Source of the DNA: Pseudomonas simiae
Lineage (GTDB): Bacteria; Pseudomonadota; Gammaproteobacteria; Pseudomonadales; Pseudomonadaceae
Length of the DNA stretch: 64,000 nt
NCBI RefSeq assembly: GCF_900111895.1
Contig: NZ_FOKB01000006.1
Span: 186,001 to 250,000, forward strand
Reading direction: 5' to 3'
The translations under genes were made by a program, and so were the position numbers. Under the pieces are notes generated by a model that was not told where the DNA came from, searched no databases, and saw only the letters and a list, made by a program, of their open reading frames with translations. Positions 26,035 through 35,417 of the stretch are shown in pieces; the stretch's first letter is position 1; each line of letters begins with the position of its first letter.

Positions 26035-26746
26035 CGACGCGCAGCCAGCGTTCCAGCAGCTTGAAGCCGCGTACCAGCACGTACGCCATCAACAGGTAGA
26101 ACAGGCCGGCGGCGAAGAAGATCTCTACCGGCAGGTACGTACGGGCAATGATGGTCCGCGCCATGCCGGTCAATTCCAGCAGGGTGACGGTGCTGGCCAG
26201 GGCGCTGGCCTTGAGCATCAGGATCACTTCGTTGCTGTACGCCGGCAGGCCGATGCGCGAGGCGCGCGGCAGGATGATGTAGAACAGTGTCTTCGGCTTG
26301 GACATGCCCAGGGCGCGCGCGGCTTCAATCTCGCCCGGCGGGATGGCCTGGATCGCGCCGCGCAGGATCTCGGCGATGTAGGCGGCGGTGTGCAGGGTCA
26401 TGGTGGCAGTGGCGCACCAGAACGGATCGCGCAGGTAGGGCCACATGAAGCTCTCGCGCACCGAGTCGAACTGCGCCAGGCCGTAGTAGACCAGGAACAA
26501 CTGCACCAGCAACGGCGTGCCACGGAAGAAGAAAATGTAGGCATAGGGCAGGGCGCTGACATACCAGCGGCGCGAGGAGCGCGCGATACCCAGCGGAATT
26601 GCCAGCAACAGGCCGGCGATGACCGCAATGGCCACCAGCTCCAGGGTGAGGATGGCACCCTGGGCCAGCTTGGGCAGCCATTTGATGATCACGGCCCAGT
26701 TCAGGCCCAGGTCGAAATGCGCCAGCCAGCTGTAGTCGCCGCTCAT
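26015..26746 (-). CDS. Basic amino acid ABC transporter permease (HisM/AotM-like)
   Basis: 243 residues from the ATG at 26746. Five to six membrane helices and the permease EAA loop (EAARALGMSKPKTLFYIILPRA as a block start) that docks with the ATPase. It overlaps the other permease gene by four bases (ATGA). With its partner it forms the inner-membrane channel for a polar, probably basic, amino acid such as arginine, ornithine or histidine. Confidence 0.88.
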   Translation of the reverse strand: MSGDYSWLAHFDLGLNWAVIIKWLPKLAQGAILTLELVAIAVIAGLLLAIPLGIARSSRRWYVSALPYAYIFFFRGTPLLVQLFLVYYGLAQFDSVRESFMWPYLRDPFWCATATMTLHTAAYIAEILRGAIQAIPPGEIEAARALGMSKPKTLFYIILPRASRIGLPAYSNEVILMLKASALASTVTLLELTGMARTIIARTYLPVEIFFAAGLFYLLMAYVLVRGFKLLERWLRVDACQGR

Positions 26747-27438
26747 TGGGTGCTCCTTGCAAAGCCGCGGGCGGCGCGTTTTTCCAGGAAGTGCATGCCG
26801 GTCATGGCCAGCACGGTCAGGCCCAGGTACATGAAGGCGGCGACCATGAAGAAGGTGAATGGCTGCTTGGTGACGGTCACGCCGATCTGCGCATGGCGCA
26901 TGATTTCTTCCAGACCGATCACCGATACCAGCGCGGTGTCTTTCATCAGGATCATGAACAGGTTGCCAAGGCCCGGCAGGGCGATGCGCCACATCTGCGG
27001 CATGATCAGCCGAGTGAAGATCCGGAACTTCGACAGCCCCAAGGCGATACCGGCTTCACGGTGGCCTTTGGGAATGGCGAGGATCGCGCCACGGAACACT
27101 TCCGTTGCGTAGGCACCAAAGCACAGGCCCAGGGCGATCACCCCGGCGGCAAAGGCACTGAGGGAAAGGTCGGGGTTGCCAAAGAACTCCCCGAGGGCAC
27201 GCATCAGATTGACCGTGCCGAAGTAAATCAGCAGCACCCACAACAGCTCTGGAATACCGCGAACAATGGTCGAGTAAGCGCCGCCAAGCCATTGCAGCGG
27301 CTTGTACGGCGAAGTCTTGGCCAAGGCGCCGGCAAGGCCTAGCACCAGCCCCAGGCACAGGGCCGTGAGCGCCAGTTTGACGGTCATCAGCGCGCCAGCG
27401 GCGAGCGCCGGGCCGAATCCGTAGAGATCGAAATTCAT
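26743..27438 (-). CDS. Basic amino acid ABC transporter permease (HisQ/AotQ-like)
   Basis: 231 residues from the ATG at 27438 (MNFDLYGFGPAL); the open frame extends ten codons further. Five membrane helices and an EAA loop (REAGIALGLSKFRIF). Second permease of the heterodimer, next to the binding protein gene. Confidence 0.88.
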   Translation of the reverse strand: MNFDLYGFGPALAAGALMTVKLALTALCLGLVLGLAGALAKTSPYKPLQWLGGAYSTIVRGIPELLWVLLIYFGTVNLMRALGEFFGNPDLSLSAFAAGVIALGLCFGAYATEVFRGAILAIPKGHREAGIALGLSKFRIFTRLIMPQMWRIALPGLGNLFMILMKDTALVSVIGLEEIMRHAQIGVTVTKQPFTFFMVAAFMYLGLTVLAMTGMHFLEKRAARGFARSTQ

Positions 27439-27512
27439 GGTGTTTTCATATCGCGGCAGGCATTGCAAAAAGCCGACGCGCTCAACTGAGCGCGCCGGGC
27501 ATACCGTTCAGA

Positions 27513-28265
27513 TCATTCGATGCTGAAAGGGAAGTACTTGTCGTTGATCTTCTTGTAGGTGCCGTCTGCCTTGATCTCTGCCAGGGCTTTGTTCAGGCGC
27601 TCGCGCAGTGGGTCGCCCTTGCGTACGGCGATACCGATCTTGTCGCTTTCTACCACCGGGTCGCCTTTGAACTCGTAGGCCGAACCGTCTTTGCTCTTGA
27701 GCCATTCGTACTGCACGTACTTGTCAGCCAGGATGCCGTCCAGGCGACCGGAGGTCAGGTCGAGGTAGGCGTTTTCCTGGGTGTCGTACAGCTTGGCTTC
27801 GGTATCCGGCAGCTTGTCTTCCAGGTAAGTACCGGCCAACGTGGCGCGTTGTGCACCGATCACTTTGCCTTTGAGGTAAGCGGCGTCGGTCTTGAAGTCG
27901 GCGGTGGCTTTAGGCGCGATGAACTGCAGCTTGTTGGAGTAGTACGGGTCGGTGAAGTCGACGGCCGCCTTGCGCTCCTCGGTGATCGACAGCGAGGACA
28001 CCAGGAAGTCGAACTTCTTGGCGTTCAGGGCCGGGATGATGCCGTCCCAGTCGGACACATACACTTCGCACTTCTCGACTTTCATCTTGGCGCACAGGGC
28101 GTCGCCGATGTCTTTGTCGAAGCCCACGACGTTGCCGCTGGCGTCTTTATTGTTGAACGGCGGGTAGGCCGCTTCGATCCCCATTTTCAAGGTTTCTGCC
28201 ATGGCCGTGGCGCTGAACGCCATCGAGACGGCCGCAGCCAGAAGGAATTTTTTATAGTTCTGCAT
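27513..28265 (-). CDS. Periplasmic amino acid binding protein (HisJ/AotJ-like)
   Basis: 250 residues from the ATG at 28265, with a signal peptide cut after SATAMA. Solute-binding family 3: MGIEAAYPPFNNKD near the mature N-terminus, GFDKDIGDALC, DWDGIIPAL, SITEERKAAVDFTDPYY (a conserved ligand-site block), and a C-terminal YKKINDKYFPF. These match lysine/arginine/ornithine binding proteins. It lies between the ATPase and permease genes of the same transporter. Confidence 0.88.
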   Translation of the reverse strand: MQNYKKFLLAAAVSMAFSATAMAETLKMGIEAAYPPFNNKDASGNVVGFDKDIGDALCAKMKVEKCEVYVSDWDGIIPALNAKKFDFLVSSLSITEERKAAVDFTDPYYSNKLQFIAPKATADFKTDAAYLKGKVIGAQRATLAGTYLEDKLPDTEAKLYDTQENAYLDLTSGRLDGILADKYVQYEWLKSKDGSAYEFKGDPVVESDKIGIAVRKGDPLRERLNKALAEIKADGTYKKINDKYFPFSIE

Positions 28266-28278
28266 GCATGTTGCTCCG

Positions 28279-29052
28279 TTAGCGGTTGCTGGACATGAAT
28301 TGTTTGCAGCGCGCCGAAAGCGGGTTTTCAAACACCTGCTGTGGCGATCCTTGCTCTTCGACCAGGCCCTGGTGCAGGAACACCACTTCACTGGACACCT
28401 GACGGGCGAAGCCCATTTCATGGGTGACCAGCAGCATGGTGCGGCCTTCTTCGGCCAGTGCGCGGATCACATTAAGTACTTCCTGAACCATTTCCGGGTC
28501 AAGCGCCGAAGTGGGCTCATCGAACAGGATGACTTTAGGCTGCATCGCCAGAGTGCGCGCAATGGCCGCCCGTTGCTGCTGGCCGCCGGACAGTTGCGCG
28601 GGGTACGCGTGGCGTTTGTCGGCAATGCCGACCTTGGCCAGCAGGGCTTCGGCGACTTCGATGGCTTCGGCTTTGCTTTGGCCGAGCACACGGCGAGGGG
28701 CCTCGATGATGTTGTCGAGGATGCTCATGTGCGGCCACAGGTTAAAGTTTTGAAACACAAAACCGATTTCGCTGCGCAGGCGGTTGATCTGCTTGCCGTC
28801 GGCGGCCATCAATTCGCCGTTTTTCGCGGCCTTGAGCTTGAGTTCTTCACCGGCCACCAGGATCTGGCCCTGGTGCGGGTTTTCCAGCAGGTTGATGCAG
28901 CGCAGGAAGGTGGACTTGCCGGAACCGGAGGAACCCAGGATCGAGATCACATCGCCGTCGCGAGCGGTCAGCGAGATACCTTTGAGTACCTCCAGCTCAC
29001 CATAGCGTTTATGCAAGTTGCGGATTTCAAGCGCGGGCGTGGCCTCGGCCAT
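28279..29052 (-). CDS. Amino acid ABC transporter ATPase (HisP/AotP-like)
   Basis: 257 residues with Walker A GSSGSGKST (about 37-45), signature LSGGQQQR, Walker B VILFDEPTSALDPE and the switch His in LLVTHEMGF. First gene of the five-gene minus-strand operon ATPase, binding protein, two permeases, methyltransferase. It powers import of basic amino acids. Confidence 0.9.
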   Translation of the reverse strand: MAEATPALEIRNLHKRYGELEVLKGISLTARDGDVISILGSSGSGKSTFLRCINLLENPHQGQILVAGEELKLKAAKNGELMAADGKQINRLRSEIGFVFQNFNLWPHMSILDNIIEAPRRVLGQSKAEAIEVAEALLAKVGIADKRHAYPAQLSGGQQQRAAIARTLAMQPKVILFDEPTSALDPEMVQEVLNVIRALAEEGRTMLLVTHEMGFARQVSSEVVFLHQGLVEEQGSPQQVFENPLSARCKQFMSSNR

Positions 29053-29606
29053 GTGGGGTCCTCATTGTGTTCATTGCAATCCTGCTGTTGGGCCGCCTTC
29101 CTGGCGAGGCGCCAAGCTAGCATAGCGTCTTGATGGCAGCCAACAGCGTGGCCGGCGGTAAACAGGTGGTGTGCGGCAGGGTGTCGCATCGGCACAGCAG
29201 CGTGTCGCGCCATCAACAACCGAACATCCGTTTGAACCTGAAAAACTGCAGGCTTCGCGTAAAAAAGGGCGCGATGGTGCCAGCTTTGGTCGGGTGTTGG
29301 AAGGGTTAACCGGGCAAACGGTGCATATCAGCCCTTTTGTGGGGCGTCACGTACTTTTTGTGTGTGTTTATGGTGCGTTTATTCGTCTTGAATGTGAGTC
29401 GCACGGTAACGCTATAGCGGAATGCCATTGTTCTCAATGACTTGCGAGGCGTGTTGAAACTCCCTACAGCCCGCGTCAATCGCGGCGCTGTAACATTTTG
29501 GCGCAAATCTTGCGTAAAAAATAAAGAACGCCCTGTTGGTTTCTTTTCACGACAAAGATTCCGGGCCGGGCCGACCGTTTTCGCAATTCCTCGTAAAGGT
29601 GTGTCA
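29053..29606. promoter_or_regulatory. Intergenic region with divergent promoters of the ABC operon and gabP
   Basis: About 550 bases with no gene I can support. A small palindrome CGCAA-ATC-TTGCG (29502-29514) lies about 95 bases before gabP and could be an operator. Confidence 0.4.
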
Positions 29607-30998
29607 ATGAGTAGTACGCAAAGCTCCAATGACCTCGAACAGGGGCTCAAACCGCGTCACGTCACCATGCTGTCGATTGCCGGCGTTATCGGTGCCGGTT
29701 TGTTTGTCGGCTCCGGCCACGCGATTGCTGCCGCCGGCCCGGCCGTACTGTTGGCGTATGCCGCTGCGGGGACGCTGGTGGTGTTGGTGATGCGAATGCT
29801 GGCCGAAATGGCCGTGGCGTCGCCGGACACCGGATCGTTCTCCACCTACGCTGACCGGGCGATCGGCCACTGGGCCGGTTTCACCATTGGCTGGTTGTAC
29901 TGGTGGTTCTGGGTGTTGGTGATTCCGTTGGAAGCCAACGCTGCCGCGACCATCCTTCATGCCTGGTTCCCTGATATTGCGATCTGGGTCTTTACCCTGG
30001 TCATTACCCTGCTGCTGACGGCAACCAACCTGTTCAGCGTGAAGAACTACGGCGAGTTCGAGTTCTGGTTTGCGTTGATCAAGGTCGTGGCGATCGTGGG
30101 CTTCGTGATCCTCGGCCTGGCCGCTATTTTCGGGTTCCTGCCGACCAGCCAGGTCAGCGGTGTTTCCCACCTGTTCGACACCCAAGGCTTCATGCCCAAC
30201 GGCATGGGCGCTGTGTTGGCTGCAATCCTGACCACCATGTTTTCGTTCATGGGCACTGAGATTGTCACCATCGCCGCCGCTGAGTCGAAGAACCCAGGCC
30301 AGCAAATCACCAAGGCAACCAACTCGGTGATCTGGCGGATTGGTTTGTTCTACCTGTTGTCGATCTTCATCGTGGTGTCCCTGGTGCCGTGGAACGATCC
30401 GACCCTGGCAGCCGTAGGTTCCTACCAGACCGTGCTGGAACGCATGGGCATCCCGAACGCCAAGCTGATCGTCGACCTGGTGGTATTGGTTGCCGTGACC
30501 AGCTGCTTGAACTCGGCGCTGTACACCGCTTCGCGCATGCTGTTCTCCCTGGGTCGTCGCGGTGATGCGCCAGCGGTGGCCAAGCGCACCAACAAGAGCG
30601 GCACGCCTTACTGGGCTGTGCTGTTGTCGACTGGCGCGGCATTCCTGGCGGTATTCGCCAACTACGTGGCCCCGGCGGCAGTGTTCGAATTCCTGCTGGC
30701 CAGCTCCGGCGCCATTGCGCTGCTGGTGTACCTGGTGATCGCCGTGTCGCAACTGCGCATGCGCCAGAAACGCACGGCGGCGGGCGAGAAGATTGTCTTC
30801 AAGATGTGGCTGTTCCCAGGCCTGACCTACGCGGTGATGGTGTTCATCGTGGGTACGCTGACCATCATGCTGTTCCAGGAAGCGCACCGTATCGAGATCA
30901 TTGCGACTGGGGTGCTGAGCTTGCTGGTGGTGGCGGCGGGGCTGTTTGTGTCGAGCCGTCGCAAGACACAGAGAGCGGGTGCGGCAGTACTGAGCTAA
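29607..30998 (+). CDS. gabP: GABA permease-like amino acid transporter
   Basis: 463 residues from the ATG at 29607, preceded by AAAGGTG. Amino acid-polyamine-organocation family with about 12 helices. The N-terminus LKPRHVTMLSIAGVIGAGLFVGSG carries the substrate-binding Gly-rich unwound segment of helix 1, and FSFMGTEIVTIAAAES is the conserved helix 6/7 region. The match to GabP is good by eye, but a related permease for another amino acid remains possible. Divergent from the ABC transporter operon. Confidence 0.8.
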   Translation: MSSTQSSNDLEQGLKPRHVTMLSIAGVIGAGLFVGSGHAIAAAGPAVLLAYAAAGTLVVLVMRMLAEMAVASPDTGSFSTYADRAIGHWAGFTIGWLYWWFWVLVIPLEANAAATILHAWFPDIAIWVFTLVITLLLTATNLFSVKNYGEFEFWFALIKVVAIVGFVILGLAAIFGFLPTSQVSGVSHLFDTQGFMPNGMGAVLAAILTTMFSFMGTEIVTIAAAESKNPGQQITKATNSVIWRIGLFYLLSIFIVVSLVPWNDPTLAAVGSYQTVLERMGIPNAKLIVDLVVLVAVTSCLNSALYTASRMLFSLGRRGDAPAVAKRTNKSGTPYWAVLLSTGAAFLAVFANYVAPAAVFEFLLASSGAIALLVYLVIAVSQLRMRQKRTAAGEKIVFKMWLFPGLTYAVMVFIVGTLTIMLFQEAHRIEIIATGVLSLLVVAAGLFVSSRRKTQRAGAAVLS

Positions 30999-31001
30999 AC
31001 A

Positions 31002-31095
31002 TTGTGGGAGCCGGGCTTGCCCGCGATGACGGACTGACAATCGATATCTTCGTTGGCTGACACACCGTCATCGCGGGCAAGCCCGGCTCCCACAT
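31002..31095. repeat. REP doublet between gabP and the next gene
   Basis: TGTGGGAGCCGGGCTTGCCC and its complement form the two ends of an imperfect inverted pair about 94 bases long. Typical of intergenic REP pairs in the P. fluorescens group; lies between converging genes. Confidence 0.85.
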
Positions 31096-31106
31096 TTTGT
31101 CCGGTG

Positions 31107-31520
31107 TCAGTCCTGGGAGTTGGTCAGCGCTTGGGACGCCGCGACGTAATCCGCCTGGAACTGCGGCGACTCGATCCACGCCAGGGCCGCGGCTTCATCA
31201 TCGGTATCTGTAGCCCACTGCCGATACTCGATCAGCGCCGCCAGGATAAAATCGGTGGCTTCTTCTTCGCCTTCCTGTTCCAGCACCAGTGCCAGCAACG
31301 GGTGGGCCAAGAACACGGCGCACAAGGCCTGTTGGCTGGTTTCGCCAGCGGTGCGCATCTCTACGAACAGCTCGGTCAAATCCACTGACTCAAGGTCAAT
31401 GCGACTGTCGTCGCCGGCAAATGCGTCCGGCTTGGTCGCTACGGCGCGCTGGGTACGGTTCTGCTTGGCCTTGGCCTTTGCCCGGTGGGCACGTTTTTGT
31501 TGCTTGTTCGGCGAGGCCAT
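31107..31520 (-). CDS. Conserved hypothetical protein with basic N-terminus
   Basis: 137 residues. The first 30 are Lys/Arg/Gln-rich (NKQQKRAHRAKAKAKQNR) and the rest is acidic and helical with no motif that I recognise. No signal peptide. It lies 12 bases after the stop-to-start gap from the hydrolase gene upstream on the same strand, so probably forms a two-gene unit with it. Function unknown. Confidence 0.7.
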   Translation of the reverse strand: MASPNKQQKRAHRAKAKAKQNRTQRAVATKPDAFAGDDSRIDLESVDLTELFVEMRTAGETSQQALCAVFLAHPLLALVLEQEGEEEATDFILAALIEYRQWATDTDDEAAALAWIESPQFQADYVAASQALTNSQD

Positions 31521-31532
31521 GGGCTCAGCGTC

Positions 31533-32477
31533 CTAGGTTTCGGATCGGGATGGGGTATTGAAGCGCAGGTTGAGGGAAATCCCAAGGGTATCTGCAGCCA
31601 ATTGGCCGGTTTGAAGCCACGCCAATGCAATCGGCCACAGCCGATCCTGATACTCGCTGCGAAAAAATGCGAAATGTCCGACTTCCTTTTCGCCTATGTC
31701 TTCAGGCGCGATCCGCAGATGAGTGCGCGCACTGCTGTCGAAGTAATCCAATAGTCGCTCGATGGCAGCTACCGTTCCGAAGGGGTCGTCGGTGATACTG
31801 ATAGCCAGTATCTGCGCCTTCACACGACTGAATGGCAACTTACCCAAGGCTCGTCCGCTGGGGCGTGTTTCGTACCTGGGCGTCGGGGTACTCCAGTCCC
31901 GCACCACGCCCGCTGGAGTGTCTTCCAGCCAGCCCAGGCGCTTGCCGGGAAAGTGCCCGCACAGCTTGGTCAATAACGGCATCACCACATGCCACTTGGC
32001 GAACATTCGCCAGCGCACGTCCGCCGCGTAATCGCGCCAGTACGCAAACTGCGCGCCTACGGTCACCATTCGCCGAATGACCGCACCCGATGCCCCGAGC
32101 CCTGCCGCGCAGCCACCGAAGCTATGGCCGACGACATCAATCGGCTGTCCCGGAAACTCCCGTTGCGCGCGCTTCAGCATTGCCTCGAAATCCAGCGCGC
32201 CCCAATCCGACCATGAGGCCTTGAAGCCACGCAATGAGCCATTGCGGGATTCGCCGATGCCACGGTAGTCGTAGGTGATGACGTCAACGCCGTTGGCGAA
32301 CAGGTAGTCGGCAAAGCGCGCGTAGTGGCGGCAGCGGACGGAGGTGGCGGCGTTGATGATGACGACCGGGCGCTCAAGGTCGGTGCGCGGGTGGTGCCAG
32401 GTGAAGCCGCCCAGGACGTAGCCGTCGGCGGCAGGTTCCTGGAAAGCTTCCGGAGTGGGGCGGGTTGGGCGGTTCAT
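31533..32477 (-). CDS. Alpha/beta hydrolase
   Basis: 314 residues from the ATG at 32477; an upstream ATG at 32513 would add 12. The nucleophile elbow is GHSFGG with Ser about 119. YDYRGIGES is the typical strand-turn before it, and the catalytic His is probably in KEVGHFAFFR near the C-terminus. YheT/serine-esterase-like proteins are the closest type that I recognise; the substrate is unknown. Confidence 0.8.
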   Translation of the reverse strand: MNRPTRPTPEAFQEPAADGYVLGGFTWHHPRTDLERPVVIINAATSVRCRHYARFADYLFANGVDVITYDYRGIGESRNGSLRGFKASWSDWGALDFEAMLKRAQREFPGQPIDVVGHSFGGCAAGLGASGAVIRRMVTVGAQFAYWRDYAADVRWRMFAKWHVVMPLLTKLCGHFPGKRLGWLEDTPAGVVRDWSTPTPRYETRPSGRALGKLPFSRVKAQILAISITDDPFGTVAAIERLLDYFDSSARTHLRIAPEDIGEKEVGHFAFFRSEYQDRLWPIALAWLQTGQLAADTLGISLNLRFNTPSRSET

Positions 32478-32652
32478 GGGACTGTCGGGTCCTTGCGCCT
32501 TGGGTAAGGGCATGCTGGCTCACGCGCTTTTTTATAAGACGCCGAACTTAACAAATTTCGGGCATTGTGATTGCGAAGATTGTCGGGGTGCTCGACCTTT
32601 CCCCCTCCAGATGCTTAGGCTGACGGCCTTTCGATCTATCTGGGCCAGCCTC

Positions 32653-33618
32653 ATGACTCGCGACGTCCTCGAACACAACCAAATTCCGGTCTACTTCGCA
32701 GCCGTTCTGCTGGCGGTCGGCTTCGGTCTGTTCGCACCCTCATTCGCCCAGGGCCTCAACGCGTTTGTCACCCCTGCCATCGCGGTGCTGATGTACGCAA
32801 TGTTCCTGCAAATCCCCTTTCTGGACGTGCGCCAAAGCCTGAGCAACAAACGCTTTTTGTCGGCATTGCTGCTCGCCAACTTCATCCTCATTCCGTTACT
32901 GGTATGGGCATTGACTCAAAGCCTGGCAGGACGCCCGGCCCTGCTGGTTGGGGCGTTGCTGGTATTGCTGACCCCGTGCATCGACTACGTGGTGGTGTTT
33001 ACCCATATCGGCAAGGGCGATTCACGGCTGATGCTGGCGGCGACGCCGGTGTTGTTGTTGCTTCAGTTGGCGCTGTTGCCGATCTATTTGAGCGTGATGC
33101 TCGGGACACAGTCCGCGGTGGTGGTGGAGGTGGGGCCGTTTATCGAGGCGTTCTTCCTGCTGATCGTGGTGCCGATGGTTCTGGCCGTACTCACGACTTC
33201 TCTGGCACGGCAATCATCGCTCGTCAGTGCTTGGAACGTCGCCTGGGCGTGGATGCCGGTGCCGGCGATGGCGCTGGTGCTGTTTGTGGTGATCGGCTCG
33301 CAAATCATCTCGGTGGTGCGGGATATCAACCTGCTGCTGCCGGTGATCCCGGTGTACATCGGTTTCCTGTTGCTGGCGCCATTGATGGGGGCGCTGGCAT
33401 CGCGGCTGTTTGCGCTGCCCGCGGTGACGGCCAGGGCGGTGACGTTCAGCGCGTCGACGCGCAATTCGCTGGTGGTGTTGCCCTTGGCGCTGGCGCTGCC
33501 GGAGGACGTGCGTGGGTTGGCAGCGACGGCCGTGATCCTGCAAACCTTGGTCGAATTGGTTGGCGAGTTGATTTATGTACGGCTGATTCCGAAATGGGTG
33601 TGGCCCGTGGGTCGGTAA
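32653..33618 (+). CDS. Arsenite/bile acid:sodium symporter superfamily transporter
   Basis: 321 residues from the ATG at 32653 (the frame is open further up). About ten hydrophobic helices. LTPCIDYVVVFTHIGKGDSRL holds the Cys/Asp region characteristic of ACR3/ArsB-like members. SASTRNSLVVLPLALALP near residue 275 matches the conserved helix-break region of the fold. Annotated in pseudomonads as arsenic resistance protein, but no ars regulator or reductase is next to it, so the substrate is open. Confidence 0.75.
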   Translation: MTRDVLEHNQIPVYFAAVLLAVGFGLFAPSFAQGLNAFVTPAIAVLMYAMFLQIPFLDVRQSLSNKRFLSALLLANFILIPLLVWALTQSLAGRPALLVGALLVLLTPCIDYVVVFTHIGKGDSRLMLAATPVLLLLQLALLPIYLSVMLGTQSAVVVEVGPFIEAFFLLIVVPMVLAVLTTSLARQSSLVSAWNVAWAWMPVPAMALVLFVVIGSQIISVVRDINLLLPVIPVYIGFLLLAPLMGALASRLFALPAVTARAVTFSASTRNSLVVLPLALALPEDVRGLAATAVILQTLVELVGELIYVRLIPKWVWPVGR

Positions 33619-33629
33619 AAACGGGAATG

Positions 33630-33655
33630 TTCAGGTCCGTTCAGGCGCTATTCAG
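33630..33655 (+). promoter_or_regulatory. Triple TTCAG direct repeat upstream of the ArnT-like gene
   Basis: TTCAGG at 33630 and 33640 and TTCAG at 33651, that is, one helical turn apart each time. OmpR/PhoB-class response regulators bind such phased direct repeats. It lies about 50 bases before the start codon. Confidence 0.45.
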
Positions 33656-33705
33656 CAGGGCAGTCGGCACCATAAGTCGGCGCCCCTTACCTGACAGGTC
33701 AACCG

Positions 33706-35298
33706 ATGGATCACCGCAACCGTTTTCGCCTGGAGTCCCTAGGCATCTTCCTGTTTGCAATGCTGCTTTTTACCCTGGGTATCTGGGATCAGCAGCCCCA
33801 GGGATTTGACGGACGCTGGGCGCTGTTCCTGCAAGAAATGTTTCGCCATGGCGCGAGCCTTTTCCCGACCACCTACGGCCAGCCCTACGCGGATTACCCA
33901 GGCACCGCGACTTTCCTCAGCTTTGTGTTTGCCCGACTCTTTGGCGCGCCCAACCATCTGGCCAATGTGCTGCCCACCGCCCTGGCTTCCGCGGGCGTGG
34001 TTACCTTGATTTATCGGTTGCTGGTCCCGGCGAATCGCCAGTGGGCGCTGCTCACTGTGCTGTTGACCCTGCTTACCACTCAACTGCTCGAAAAATCCCG
34101 CTCGGTCTGCCTGGATCAGATGGTGGCGTTGTTGTGTGTAGGAAGTTTTTACCTGTTGCACAGTGGCGGGCGTTGGAGGCGGCTTGCGGTGTTTCCGTTG
34201 TTCATCCTGGGCTTTGCGATACGCGGGCCGCTGGGGTTGATCGAAGTCTGTGGCGTGGTCTGTGTGTACTGGGCGTTGGGCAAGCCTGGGGAGCGTGTGA
34301 AACAGGTGCTGATTCACGGCGCTGTTGGCCTAGTGCTGCTGGCAATCTGTTGGTGGTTGCTGATGAAGTTGGCGCGCATCAGTGGGGGCGACGCCTTTGC
34401 CGACGAGGTCTTCAGGATGCAGGTAGGCGGCCGTCTCGATGAAACCGGCGAGCCGTTCTATTTCTACTTCCAATTGAGCCTGTACCGCTATTTCCCGGTG
34501 GTGCCATTGGCGCTGGCCACAATGATTGCGCTGCGTCATCGCTGGTCCGAGCGGTTCGAAGGTGACCTGCAATGTGTGGCACGACTCGGCGCCTGCGGCT
34601 TGATGATCTTGCTCGGGCTGTCGGTGCCGCACTTCAAGCGTGCGTATTACGTCCTGCCCATGGTGCCGATGTTTGCGGCTGTCGCGGCCTATGGGTTGCT
34701 TCAGGCGCCAGGTTGGCTCTCGGGCGTGCGCCGATGCTACGAAGGGCTGATCGTGGCGCTGCCGGCGTTGTGCGTGGTTGTAGTCTTTGTCTGTCGGCAT
34801 GGGTGGCAAAAGCAGGGTTACTGGCCCGACGTTTCGCTGCCGTTGCTGATTGGCGTGTTGGCGGTGTTGCAAGTCGCAGCGCTGATCGCCTGGCGGCGAG
34901 TGGGGCGGTTGGTGTGGCTCAGCCTGATCGCATTGATGGCGCAATGGTTGCTATTGGTGACGGTAGTGGAGCCGGCCAAGGACCTGCAATTCGATACCCG
35001 TAAGTTTGTGGGTCAGGTCGAAGCGATGCGTGCCACGGCGCCTGGGCCGCTGGTGTTTATCAACCTGGGCCGGGACACTTGGGCGGTGCGCTACATGATG
35101 AACCTGAATCACGATGAGCAGCCGGTATTTATCGGCAGGGCAGAGCTTGATCAGCTAGAGGGAGTGCCCCGGCCTGCGTGGGTGATTGTGGCGCGCAAGG
35201 AAACGGCATTGCTCAAAGGGACGGCGCTGGAGCATCAGCATGCGGTATTCAGTGGGCGGTTGAATGACAATCCATTGATGGTGTTTTTGCTCAACTGA
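33706..35298 (+). CDS. ArnT-like membrane glycosyltransferase (GT39/PMT family)
   Basis: 530 residues with about 11-12 membrane helices. The first periplasmic loop carries the family catalytic Asp in GFDGRWALFLQEMF. The YPGTATFLSF region and the CVDQMVALL-like third segment also fit ArnT/PMT. Such enzymes move a sugar from a lipid carrier to lipid A or protein in the periplasm. It is monocistronic and has a phased direct repeat upstream, which fits control by an envelope-stress two-component system; the acceptor is not known. Confidence 0.78.
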   Translation: MDHRNRFRLESLGIFLFAMLLFTLGIWDQQPQGFDGRWALFLQEMFRHGASLFPTTYGQPYADYPGTATFLSFVFARLFGAPNHLANVLPTALASAGVVTLIYRLLVPANRQWALLTVLLTLLTTQLLEKSRSVCLDQMVALLCVGSFYLLHSGGRWRRLAVFPLFILGFAIRGPLGLIEVCGVVCVYWALGKPGERVKQVLIHGAVGLVLLAICWWLLMKLARISGGDAFADEVFRMQVGGRLDETGEPFYFYFQLSLYRYFPVVPLALATMIALRHRWSERFEGDLQCVARLGACGLMILLGLSVPHFKRAYYVLPMVPMFAAVAAYGLLQAPGWLSGVRRCYEGLIVALPALCVVVVFVCRHGWQKQGYWPDVSLPLLIGVLAVLQVAALIAWRRVGRLVWLSLIALMAQWLLLVTVVEPAKDLQFDTRKFVGQVEAMRATAPGPLVFINLGRDTWAVRYMMNLNHDEQPVFIGRAELDQLEGVPRPAWVIVARKETALLKGTALEHQHAVFSGRLNDNPLMVFLLN

Positions 35299-35417
35299 AA
35301 GGCGGTGGGTTGCGTACTGTCACTTCATCTTCGGTCCCGATAAAGACAGTATTCAGTGATGCGTTCGGCTACTGTGGCCTGCGCAAAATACACTGACGCA
35401 CTTTTTCAAGGATTGAA

